A stretch of DNA of 64,000 nucleotides from Vigna angularis (lineage: Eukaryota; Streptophyta; Magnoliopsida; Fabales; Fabaceae). The position numbers and the translations under genes are program-made. The DNA lies in the NCBI RefSeq assembly GCF_016808095.1, contig NC_068978.1:21320806-21384805 (forward strand), read 5' to 3'. This document shows, piece after piece, positions 34,405 through 46,373 of the stretch. A model generated the notes under the pieces. The model worked only from the letters and a program-made list of their open reading frames with translations. It ran no database searches and had not been told where the DNA came from. Position 1 is the stretch's first letter. Each line of letters begins with the position of its first letter.

Positions 34405-36946
34405 TGTCAGAACCAGTAAAATCCATGCACGTATCGCTTAGTGGAATTCACGTGTCAAGAGGGAGGCTCGACACTCAGATGATGAACGCCAGATGTCAAG
34501 CGAAGAGGATCAGAATGTCAGTTAGTGGAAAACAGGTGTCGACTGAAGAGGGGACGTTTGTTCTGACGCGCGGAGCAAAACTTGAATTTTTAGAAAAATC
34601 TACCCCACTCTCTGCATGCACCCCTTTCCAGATTTCTGAAAAATCACATTCTCTCCTCCTTCTCTCTACGTCTTCTTCATCTTCTCTCTGAGAAAACACT
34701 CATCTTTCTCTTCTCCGATCCTCATTCAGAGACCGTAGGAGCACTCCCGGCGTCTCAAGCTTCACTTTGAACCGAACAAATCTGAGTTCTGAAACTGGTA
34801 AGTTTCTTTATGCCTAGCCGTTAGTTTTTGTGATACATGCAAACCCAGTTCCGGTGGCATGCTGTTATCCTGTCTGAGTCTCTGTTGGTTTATTGGATGT
34901 TTAAATTAGTTTAAAGAGGAGTGGAACGTAAGGGTAGAAGGGAACTCAGTCAGACGATAAGTATTTTACCTTAGTACGTTCGTTCACTTTCAGAGGTAAG
35001 GGAAGCTTATTTAATTTAATTTGATTTGTTTGTTGTTGAACTGTCTGAATGTTCGTTTAGTTGATTTGATGATTTTGATGCATGATGGTTGAAATGATTG
35101 TATGGAATGAACGTTCGTTTATTGGATGAGATGAAATGAAATATGAATGGATTAGGTTATAATGTATGAAATATATGAAACTTATATGATATGTGATGTA
35201 TGAGATATGAAAATTGATTATGATAGGAATTTTATAAAGTTCTGAAGTTATAACTTAAGAAAAATGAGTTCGATTGTAAAAGATTATGTATATGAGATTT
35301 CACTATGATAAAGTACGTTCGTCACTGAATGGTCATTGACCGTTCGGTTTTCCTAGTAAACCTAGTTGAAACGGGATTCTTTCATTTGGAGAGAATCCTA
35401 GTATAGGACGAGTGCCTTCGTGTGGTAATACTATGCTTGAGCGTTCGGCCAAGCATAGTGGGGCCTGAATCTAATGTGATAAACCTAATATATGTATATG
35501 TACTTGTATATTCTCTTTGTTCGTAAACACCACTTCAATAGTAACTTAATATAATTATCAACCCTTTTATTTTAAGTTTATTAGTGCTCGGTCTTACACC
35601 TAGCACTCGTAAGGAGTAGTGCTCGGTCTTATACCAAGCGCTCGTACTCGTTGTTGGTATAATCAATCTTGATAAAATAGCGTTCATCCAAATGTTTAGT
35701 AACATATTCTTACCATGTTCGGTCACTGACTGGCAATCGTTTTCTGTATATGAATGATTCTAAATATGGTTATCTAATATTCTAACGCGTCTACATTCAT
35801 TGGATCCGGCCTAGAGTCCCCGTACTTGAATTATTGTTTGAGTATGGGTTTGAATTCATGGGAGCCAGTTCATTTAACTGGTTCACTATGTAAATAACGT
35901 TCGTCATATATGGTATATTATTGTACTCGAAATATTCTTATATCTAAAAGAAATTCTCTTGGTATTATTCCATTCTGGAACGAGAGATTTTATCGGTCTC
36001 GTTTCTATCGTTCGTCCTCGTTATGAAGAGGGCGGAACGTTCGGTAATTTATGTATTTAGGGAGGATGAGGAAAATGACACCCAAGTAAAAGGTTATAAA
36101 GAATGAAGAGTATATGAGATGAATGTAAGATTTTGGATTTGAACGAGCGTTCCGGGGAGGAACGACTTTTGGATGAATATTGGAATTTGTAAAGTATGAT
36201 TGTGGAAATGCTTGGCTGGCGGTTCATCCTGATGTTCCGTGAGTACTCGTCCTCACGTAGAGAAGGGTAGATCATGTGTGGGAACGGCAGGAGGTCCTAG
36301 TCCTTAGGGGTACTTTGGACGGAACAGACTAACCTCGGGTGGCAGCTGATGAGAATTCCAGTTACTACATCACCCGGGTGCACGAACGTCGTAGCTACAC
36401 AGAATTCATACAGTCCGGACGGTCAGTCTAGTAGTAGGCATTGTTTGTATAAGTATGTTGAAATGTACTTGATGTGTTTGAATTGATAAACGTATGTTAT
36501 TTTCTTGAATTAAATTACATAAGCTTACCCTGTGTTTTCCTGTCGTGTCTGGTTTTGTACGTCCGTCCTTGTCATTGCAATGATCATCCGTGTGGATGTG
36601 AGCAGAAGGAGACGAGCGGTTGGAAGATGCGTTGGAAGAAGAAAATTTGGTAGAAGTGGAAGTGAAGAACGAGCAGTAGGAACGTTCGGCTAGTAGATGA
36701 TTAGTGTTATCGTGAGGTGATCGTTCGGTCACCCCCTCTTTTGTTTTTATCTGACCGTTCGGTATTTTTCTCTTGTAAACCGTTCGGTCAGGTTTGCTTA
36801 TCTAGTATGGTTTAACTTTGTAATCCTTTTTGTAAGGCCGTTCGGTCATGAGCGTACGCTCGACTCTAGTGTAAGACTGATTGTGGATTATTATTAATGT
36901 GAGTATTCTAATATATAGTTTATTGCTGTATTTTTGAGATGTTACA
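34405..36946 (+). mobile_element. Gypsy-type solo LTR D (2542 bp)
   Basis: It begins TGTCAGAACC and ends GAGATGTTACA, flanked by the perfect 5-bp duplication TCATG (34400-34404, 36947-36951). No internal region remains, so it is a solo LTR left by LTR-LTR recombination. It holds the family's GAGGTAAGGGAAGCTTA block (about 34995), AAGCTTACCCTG (36521) and GTGAGCAGAAG (36598). It carries about ten CGTTCGGTC-like words and a 7-bp hairpin at 35374-35398. Confidence 0.92.
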
Positions 36947-36951
36947 TCATG

Positions 36952-37214
36952 TAATTTACAAAATGCATTTGTTTGTGGAAGGTCATTGGCTTGGGAAGCT
37001 AACAACGCATGGCATAAACTGGATTTGAGGCTAGAGGTGAAACAACTCATGTAAAACATGGTTAGGATATCTAGATATGCGATTGGAAATTGTTTCAAAA
37101 TCATAGAGTTATTCATGTAGAGATTGAATTTGGAACAACTTCCACAAAGCGGTGATCAGGTCGTTAAACTTTGAGGGATCAAAGTGGAATTCAAATGCTC
37201 TATGGAAGGACTAT
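36952..37214. other. unassigned DNA between solo LTRs
   Basis: No ORF of interest. It continues on the far side of the copia solo LTR at 38315. Confidence 0.5.
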
Positions 37215-38304
37215 CATGTGTTAGTAAAATCATGAAGTATAGAAGTTTTCATGATGTCAAAATCAGCTCTCAAGTGCTCACTTTGTAAGAAGACCTTTAT
37301 GAAGACTTGTTTTATATCTTAAAGCTTTTGTAATTAGTAGTTTTATGTATAGGGCCTTATATGTTGTTGATTCCATGTAATTTAAACCTTAAAATTCATT
37401 TTGGAGTCAAAAAGCTTTGCAATAATCGATTAGCTACTTAAGATAATCGATTATCATAGAGAGGTTTTTAAAGTTTGCTAAAAAATCAATTTTGGCTCTA
37501 GCATAATCGATTACCAGAGTATGATATTCGATTATGCATAATCGATTATGACTTACCATAATCAATTATCATAGCTAGCCATTGGAGTTTTTGAGCATGC
37601 TTTTTGCCATTGTGTATTCATTAAATGCATAATCGATTACCATAAGTGGATAATCGATTATCACGCGAGAAAAAGCTGACAACGGATTTTTGGAGGAGTC
37701 CTTGAATGAGGTCTTTATAAAAATGTTTTAGACTCTCATTCTAACACACATGTGTTTTCTTAAACTGTGAAAAGTGTGATCTAGGGTTTTTGTAACTCTT
37801 GTGCTTTGGCTTTGAAAACTTGGTGTTTGCAAAAGCGATAACTTTCGCTAGGAGTGTGATTAAGTGTTGCTACTATTGTTGAGTCAAGCCTGTCATCCTT
37901 TATGAAGATTCAAAAGAAGTGTTCATCCTTTGTGAAGCATTTGGAGGAGGTTTTCATCCCTTGTGACCTTCAGGGGAAGTAAGTTTCATCTCTTGTGGTA
38001 ACAAGAAAATGTTTTCTAAACCCTTAAACTTGTCTTTTTTAGTGAATTTAATAGTTTAATTGTTTTGTAATAGTGGATAGTTAATCTCTTTGGGATTAGC
38101 AACTAGACGTAAGATCTTTGTGATTAGAACCAGTATAAAATTAGTTGTGCAACTTTATCTCTTCCCTTACTCTTTATTATTGTTTTAATTACTCGCTAAG
38201 TTAAAATTGAGAGAAAATTAGTAAAGGCACTCATTTGCAATATAAAACCAATTCACCCCTCTTGGTTTATTGTTCATGCTAAAGATTTCGCTACATTGCT
38301 ATGT
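37215..38304 (+). mobile_element. SIRE-like copia solo LTR (about 1.09 kb)
   Basis: The sequence from TGTTAGTAAAATC (37219) aligns along its whole length with the reverse complement of the LTRs at 19415-20484 and 22904-23986, including AAGACTTG, the CATCC...TGTGAAG repeats, GAACCAGTATAAAA (38127-38140) and the CCTCTTGGTTT end. It is flanked by a 10-bp direct repeat GAAGGACTAT (37205-37214, 38305-38314), longer than the usual 5 bp. Eight palindromic sites lie at 37423, 37444, 37504, 37525, 37539, 37559, 37630 and 37651. Confidence 0.85.
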
Positions 38305-38314
38305 GAAGGACTAT

Positions 38315-40000
38315 ACTTGAACATCCATTGATGCCAAGCAAGAGTTGGTCCCTCTAGATAAAGTTATATGTTCTGAGTGCATTGCTTGGTAAAAAAAACC
38401 TAGGTGACTTAAAAAATCCACCCCAGGGCATTCAATATATCAAAGTTGGAGGTCAAAAGATAAGGGTTTTATGGGAGGTGGGGTGTTGGTAATAAGTGTG
38501 ATAGTTTGTATTTTTCAACGTGGGTTGTGTATTGGGCTAGGCCATGAAGTGTGTTAAAGAAATTTTAATGGGAAAGGATGAGTTTTTCGAGTTGGTGTTC
38601 TATGTTGAGAAGAGTTATATAGTCATTTACCATGGAAGGGGATAAAAATGAGCTTAATGAAAGCACCAATGTTAGGATGAGAGAAGAAAATTATTTAGAA
38701 GGAAAACCCTAAAGGAGTAATATTCTTAATTTGATTTCATCCCATCAACACAAATTTTATATGTTCCTTACATGCATGATACAAGGAAAGCAACATAAAA
38801 GATGATTCTCAATCATTATTAGTTCATGCAAAAAAAAAAGAAAAAAAAAATGAGCTTATAAGTACTTTCTTCTGAGATAGTGGCTAGGAGAAACACATTT
38901 GTCCCATAAGTTCCCAAAACTCTACGTAATCTCAAATTGTTAGGAAAAAGTAATCGAGAATTTGGGAATGGATTGATAGTACATGGGTACATTTAGCATA
39001 GAGGAGAGATACATTTGTCCGGGAAAAATACCAAGAAAAAACAATGTAATCAACTCATAATTGGTCAACCTTTCAAGGGAGACAGTAAGGACACATGGGT
39101 TTGGAAAAAAGATTAGTAAGGTGTTTTTTCGGTTAGCTCAGCATATAGAATTCTACAAGACAATCTATGCAGGGAAAGTAACACTCTCTTCAAATAATAT
39201 TGGAGTGTCAAGAATCTATCTAAGACTAGTAACTTTTCTTGTCAGTGTTAGTAAGTAGAGATGACTTATAGGGGCAAAATATAACAAGTTTGGGATTGTG
39301 CTGGAAATTCATCTTTTTCTGAAAAAACAATTGGTTTGTTGGCTTGTATAGTTATGAAATAATTAGGGAATGTAGACTTGTGGCGTTGCTTGAACAATAG
39401 ACAAGATTAAGTACATGAGTTATTGAATATGAAATTGGAAACCATAGTGGAAAGGTTGGTTTGTCTACTATATGTAGGGGAAGGTACTAAGAAGGAGCAG
39501 ACATTGAGCAAGAGTGAAGCTTTTAAGTGGTGTGTAAGTCCAAGATTGATCATGTTAATATGGGGGCACTACATATTACGAAACTCATCAAGTTGTTGTT
39601 GTTCAAGATTGCTTATTGGTATTTCGATTCAAGCAATATACTCTCTCCTTGTCACCCTTTATTTTTCTAATTGGCATATATTGTTAGTTTTTGTATTAGT
39701 GGTGAGTTATGTTTAGTTTTAAAAGGTTTAGACACTATTTAGTATAATGGTACTATAATATGTGTATCTTAAGTTGGATATTACCTTGAAATATTTTTGT
39801 AAAAATGTTAAAGCATCCCTTGTGTTCTATTTTAATATTTTTTTTATTTTTCACGTATAAAAGATTTATAATGGGTGTGCTATTTGAAATAATTGTATTA
39901 TTGATACTCAATACAATATGTCCGAAGTGGTGGAAGACAAGAGAAATTAATAAAATCAATATGTTAAAATTAATTGAATGTATGAGTGAAATGTTTTTAG
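38315..40000. other. unassigned DNA, no supported gene
   Basis: Several frames of 65-97 codons exist but show no domain or splice context. The segment up to about 38700 may be decayed retroelement DNA. Confidence 0.45.
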
Positions 40001-41770
40001 TTACCAAAATCATCTATGTAAAAAACGACAAATACTAATTACCTACTCACAAAATACAAACTACTTTTACCAAATAAAAAAACTTTTTTTAACAAAATAA
40101 TCTCTAATTAAAGGGGAAATGATTATGAATAAAGGAGTTAATATATAAATACCATCAAATTAATCTTTAAAAGACCAGAACAATCCTTTATATTGGTTAA
40201 TGAGTTCTTGGAATTGGGTTAATTAGGTTATAAATTACTTTCATATTGTACAGAATTCATTGTTTTAAATATCATTTAACCAATCTTTACGCCTTGCGTC
40301 TGTTCAACTCATTGTTTTAAACGTTTAGTGCTATTAGTGTTATTTGACTTAAATATTTTACTCAATAACCATGGCAAGTAATAAATATTTAACAGAGATG
40401 GTGACAAATTCATAGTGCCAATGTTCTGTCACAAACGCGTATGTTTGAACGTTGAATCCCAAGTCATGGGTTACTAAAGTAGTGTAATTTCATGTAGCTG
40501 GGAACCAACCTCATCAAGAACTACGTATAGTTGCAGACACAAAAAGAGCAAAAAAGTTATGTTGGGAACAACTTCGTAGCACCATCATTCATGAACAACT
40601 TGTTGAGTGCAATCCTAGTAATTATGTCCAAGGTTGCAGTTTCGTGTCTTTTGTGTCGGTGCCACATGTCCCTGAAGATCGATCATGTTCGTGTATTGTT
40701 ACTATATGTCAATATAAAACATAGTCACAAGCAAAATAGAAAAACACATTTTCTCTAGCTAGAACATTATCTCAATGAGTAGAGGCAAAACCAAAAGGAA
40801 CCATGTAATTGATTTTAAGAAATAGATTTCAAATGTAATTCAATTTTATAAAATTATTTAATTTTTAGGGGACGTAGTAATTTGAACACATTTTGTCATG
40901 TTGAGATGTATATGGAGTGAGATTGATAAGATAATAATGTTAATATAGAATAAATCTTGTTAGAATAGATTTATGATAACTATAATATTATTTTAAAAAA
41001 TAAACTTTAAACTTAATTATACTTTGAAGAAAAAATAAATTTTAAGTTTAACTTAATCATTTAAAATTGATTTGTAAAATAAAATTTGCATTCACTTATA
41101 TATCATAGATTTATTTATTTTAAGTGATATGAAATATCCACAAGAGTGCTCTTTTATTTTATCTCAAAGAATTATGTCCATAAATTGTTCTCCAATATAA
41201 AATATTGATTTGTTTTTTTATGAATATTTAGTACAATATATCAACTAATAGTATAATGTTTCAAATAAAATTTTCAACTTGACCAATGTGTCATGGATCA
41301 GTCCTAGTTCACCCTTAAAAAAGTCTCGTGTTTTAGAAAGTCTCTCAACGAGGCTAAAAAAAGCTTAAATCCCAAATTTCTTTCTCGGTTAGAGTAAGAA
41401 TTAAAGTGGGTTTGACCCTCCTAGGAGAGTTTAATTAACTCTTAAAAATAATATACACATGAAATTATACAGTTTATTAGATAGTCTAACGTTTTGTGAT
41501 TTTATTATATTTAAATCAATATTTTTATATCATACTTATTGTTATGTTATTAAATAAAATATATAGTATATAGTTTAATACAGTTATTGAGTATAATTTA
41601 TTTATTAATTTTATCAATTTTTTAAAGAAGGAAATATATAGTATTTAATAAAGCAATACGTGGTACATTGTAATAAATTTTCAAATATAAGATAAGAGAT
41701 ATGTAGTTTAGTAAAAATATGAGAATATTAAATTAATTTTTAAAATTCACATAATGTTTTTTTTTATAAT

Positions 41771-41810
<40 letters not shown>

Positions 41811-42000
41811 CAAGTAATCAAATTTGTTGAAAACCTCTTACAAATAGTTAGTTTAATTAAAATATTTATATAAATTAAAAACAATTATATTTATGACTAT
41901 TAGAAGTAAATTACATTTTTTTATTCAAAATAAATATTTTTTCTAAAAAAGATCTATAGGTTATATATTTGGTTTTGTAAACTTTTTGTATAGTATGAAA
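40001..42000. other. AT-rich intergenic DNA
   Basis: I see no gene, RNA or transposon ends. It contains a (TA)n tract at 41773-41810. Confidence 0.55.
41773..41810. repeat. (TA)n microsatellite
   Basis: An uninterrupted TA run of about 19 units. Confidence 0.97.
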
Positions 42001-42600
42001 TATGGACCGAACGATTATTGAATAAGGCCGACCGGTCTATCCGCCATTGGTCAACCTAGTCAAATGATTTGGATCATAATTGGGCTTACCGCGCTAATAA
42101 GCTACTTCAAATGGTAATTGGGTCAGCGTTTAAGTTGTTGCTGGGTCAATAGTCCAGTGGATGAAAAAATAATTAAAGATATCTGGTTAAAGATATTTGA
42201 TAAAGCAGATCAAAAATATTTGGCTGAAGATATTGATAAAGCTGTTTATGGGTAACTAATCGGATCTTCAAGGTTGTTTTTATTTGATCTATGAAACACT
42301 TATAAATACATTGACAAGGCCAAAAGCGAGCTAAGTTCCACTTAGCTTTATTAATTCTCCACTACTCTCAAATACTCAATATTGATAATCATTCACTAAA
42401 TATTCAACCAAGAGCCGAGACTCTACAAATCACATGCCTAACTTGAGCGTTGGAGTATCTTTTGCAGGTACCTTTCTCCTGGAGCACGAAGGCAACCGAT
42501 CGGCCATGACTGCCTAGACTGAAACAGGTACGTCTCTCGGTCCCACAAAATATCTACCGAAACACTTTTTTATTCCGTAAATTTTTCTGAACTTATTCAA
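42000..42600 (+). other. probable LTR remnant of an unassigned retroelement
   Basis: A GC-richer block with a TATA-like ACTTATAAATACATTG (about 42298), a short leader-like stretch, and ACTTGAGCGTTGGAGTATC followed by TTTGCAGGTACC at about 42440-42475, wording I associate with the R-U5 part of legume LTRs. Paired ends were not found. Confidence 0.4.
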
Positions 42601-44443
42601 TATAGATCAGAACCAAATAATGTGAGAAGTCAAATTCACTAGTTTAAAAATTTGTACTAACAATTTAGTTTTCTTTACGCGAAGACCATACCAATAAAGA
42701 CTATATTACTTTTAATAATACATATTTATTATATTTTCTGGCAAAGTAGAGACAAAAGAAAGGACACAGAATATACTTCACCTGGTTTGATGCTCAGTAA
42801 CATATCGACTTTAATTTGTGGCTTTCAATGAACAAAATAGGTTTTCAAGGGACTCTTTGGTATGACTTTATAAACAAGATTATAAAGTCATTGATGGTCA
42901 TCATTTGTATTAAAAGGGGGGGAAATAGTTGCTTTTTTGAAACTGGTATGTGAATCTTGCTGCTTGCTTCCTTCATAGGTTCTGCACTTTTTCTATTAAT
43001 TATTTTACTTATAAAAAGTAAATCTACTAATTTTCTGAGTATCATATAGACTAGGAATAAAATCAATTTATAATACATAAGTGGAGTGGAGTGTAAAAAT
43101 ATTAGAATCATAATTGGAATCTATCTTAACGAGATCTATGTGAGTATTTTGTTTTACTCTGGATTGAATTAGGTTTAAAAACTACTTTGTAATACCAGTT
43201 TTATAATTAATAATTTTAGTATTTTGTTGGTGATATAATAGAAAAGAAAAAGTAAATCCCATCACGATTTATTTTCCCTCACATTTATTTAATCTCTAAA
43301 AATACTGTTTTTTTTTTCACATTGAAGTCCAATTACTTATTCTAACACAACCAACTTGCAAATGATTGTTTTCACTTTTCTTTTTATTAGCATATTGTAT
43401 TTACTGTAAAGTAATTTTATATTTAATTAACACGAGACTTCTAACAAAAATAAACATTTATCATAAATATAATAATAAAATAATTAGATATTAATTATTT
43501 AGTGTAAGTAAATAAAGAAATATATGGTAATAATGTATATTTTAAACTAAAACCACAAAATAAAATGTAAATTTCAAATAGTGAATATCTAATATTAATA
43601 AAATAATAAATAAAAATAATATTTAGTACAAAAAAATCATAAAAAATAAAAAATAAAATATTAATGCTAATGGTAGATCCAAAGGAATGGACCCATTCTT
43701 TGACCTACACGCATTAGGAATTATGTGGCAGCACAACCCAATGGTCATCTAAGTAAATCTTGGCACATATGATTAATGATTAACATATAGCTACCTTTTC
43801 ATCATTTATATGATTAATGTGATTGCCTTCACATGTAATAAGTAAATAACTAGTTAAATAATATAATCTTATTGATTATGATATATATCATTAAACTAAT
43901 TGTATAGTGATATTTGGGTTATTTGTTGTATAAAAAATGGTTCCTAATATGTGTTGTTTTGTAAGAGAGAATTTATGTTCCAAGGAATAATTTGCACAGC
44001 ACATTGTTTTATGTGAAACCGGGTTCTCGAAGCAATATTTCAAATCAATTGGTTCCGATTAAGAAAGTACTGTTCAAAAATTCAAGAAAGAACACGTAAT
44101 TTGACTTTATACTGTTACTACTACAAGAGGAAACTTTGTAAAATTCTCACGACAGGAATTTGACGTTTGAAAATTTTCTCATTCAAACTTCAACTTTTCT
44201 AATGAAAGAAATGTTCAACTTTTGAGATTCAGAAGAGAAGAAACAGAAAAAGTACAAATCCATGCCCTATTTTATATATTTTTTTTGTAATTTTGAATAA
44301 AAAAAATTAGAATTGTATATATGTGCAAACATGGAAACTACAATTGTTTGAATTGAAAATAAAAATTATATTCATACACATGAACTTTCTTCGTTTCTTT
44401 TCATCTTTGTTTTTGTTCTTATCTCTTTCTTTTCTTTTTCTCA
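42601..44443. other. AT-rich intergenic DNA
   Basis: No supported feature. The minus-strand frame at 42845-43111 has no recognisable domain. Confidence 0.55.
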
Positions 44444-44561
44444 TGATATATTAGAAAGTGGGCATTCTATTCTTCTCTTCCACCCGCAATCGGGCCGCTA
44501 TCGGACCACCCAATTTCTACTATCACGCACGAGATGTCTATACCTCGGCGTGAAGGGGGTG

Positions 44562-44681
44562 TGTTGGAAGTCCCACATCGACTAGAGATAAGGCCAAATG
44601 ATAATATATAATTGAGGTGCAAACCTCACCTTACAAGCCGGTTTTGTGGGGATGAGTTAGGCATAAACTCACTTTCTAATA
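44562..44681 (+). repeat. TRIM LTR, first copy
   Basis: 120 bp, TGTTGG...TTCTAATA, followed at once by the PBS. Confidence 0.92.
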
Positions 44682-44694
44682 TGGTATCAGAGCC
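44682..44694 (+). other. TRIM primer binding site (initiator tRNA-Met)
   Basis: TGGTATCAGAGCC directly after the LTR end. Confidence 0.93.
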
Positions 44695-44828
44695 ATGGTT
44701 AGAGCCTATCCTAGCGAGTTCTAAGTGGGCATTCTATTCTTCTCTTCCACCCGCAATCGGGCCGTTATCGGACCACCCAATTTCTACTATCACGCACGAG
44801 ATGTCTATACCTCGGCGTGAAGGGGGTG

Positions 44829-44948
44829 TGTTGGAAGTCCCACATCGACTAGAGATAAGGCCAAATGATAATATATAATTGAGGTGCAAACCTCACCTTA
44901 CAAGCCGGTTTTGTGGGGATGAGTTAGGCATAAACTCACTTTCTAATA
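44829..44948 (+). repeat. TRIM LTR, second copy
   Basis: By eye identical over 120 bp to 44562-44681 and preceded by the purine tract GAAGGGGGTG. Confidence 0.92.
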
Positions 44949-44953
44949 TGATA

Positions 44954-46368
44954 GATATAATACTCTCTTTTTTTCTTTTCTTTTTTCATCTTATTTCCAC
45001 TTTCGTAATGAATAGAAAACTTTTGCTGAAAACTAGTTATATTTTATAAGTCATTTGTAGAAAAATTCACTAGAGTCAATAACAACATAAGATATAAGTA
45101 TAATTATTTATGAGATTAACATTACGTCAACCTAAAATATTAAGACAATAAATCTAAAGTTTTCTGCATGTAATTATGGATAAATTATCTTGCAAATTTT
45201 GTACATGTACTTCTTGTCTCGTGTTTTTGTTCTCTTATAGATATATATTGCTGATTAGGAAAAAAAAACTTAGTCTTATTAAATAATATATTAGAAAAAC
45301 TGACTGAGAAAATGCTTTTGCGACAAAAATCAAAATTAAAGAGTTTTAGATGATGCTTGCATATACAAACTGTAATTAGGAAAATGTTCATCGGTACATA
45401 AAAATCTGAATTTATGTTCAATCACAGTGATGATGATACATGACTGAATCGTTTGTTGACTCTTGTGATAATTTTTTTCAATGAATGACCCTTTTTTGTA
45501 ATTATTCATCATCCATTATTTTCATTACTCAATCATGTTTCTTTTCATTAAAATAAAGTATGTAAACATATATTTACATCACTTTTTTCGGCCTCATGTA
45601 GATTCAATCAATGATTTGGTCACGCAATTAATATATTTGATCATTTATTAAATTTAATTAGTCACCAACTCGTATGTCACAGGAAGTACAGGGAATTCAG
45701 CAATCTAAGTTAGAGTCTAAAATATTAATGCTAAATCAGCTTTTGCTTTTTATTTTTTTCCTGAACCTAAGAGCTTAACTTAGGAAAAATAAATGAAAAT
45801 AATTCGTAATATATATGGTGAGATCCATATACACAAGTTTGTTGATGCACAACCAAAAGGTGCATGCTAATATGAACCAATGTGAAAGTTCGTTTCGTTA
45901 ATTAATAACACGTTGAACATATCGTATACGCAAGGAACACTCAAACATTTGTTGATTAAGAAATAAGTAATCAACTTAATTATAATTCTCTTTATCCATC
46001 TTTAAATTCAAAAGAATTATACGTAGAATAAACAAGCACAAGCCTAATTATTAACGATAGTTAGTCAAATACAGCATGATGTGATTCAGTATTTCTCAAT
46101 TGATACATTTTTTTTTCCTTTTCTTTTTCCGAACTAAATAATATATTTGAGTCACTTTCACTAATTTTCATTTTCAAACTGTATGAAGTTTGCATACACC
46201 ACACAGCGGATCCTTCTACTAAATTAATGCTTATAGTTATGTAATGGATTAACCATGATTATGATATAATATATACAGCTATTTTATCATCCTTTTCATT
46301 CCTTTAGTTCATATTGCATAACAATTTTAACTTACATTTCTATATTTGAGTGATTGAAATTATACAGG
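44954..46368. other. AT-rich intergenic DNA
   Basis: Nothing recognisable. The minus frame at 45185-45421 has no domain. Confidence 0.55.
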
Positions 46369-46373
46369 GAAAA

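Larger units (their letters stand above)
44449..44948 (+). mobile_element. TRIM retrotransposon in a partial tandem arrangement
   Basis: The order is: internal fragment (about 44456-44561), LTR (44562-44681), complete internal region (44682-44828), LTR (44829-44948). The LTRs are 120 bp, start TGTTGGAAGTCCCACATCG, and appear identical. The internal region starts with PBS TGGTATCAGAGCC and ends with purine tract GAAGGGGGTG. TGATA at 44444-44448 and 44949-44953 is a candidate target duplication, meaning the original left LTR has been lost. It encodes no protein. Confidence 0.9.

Noticed and set aside
44612..44878. 88-codon frame
   Set aside because: It spans TRIM LTR, PBS and internal sequence, which are non-coding.
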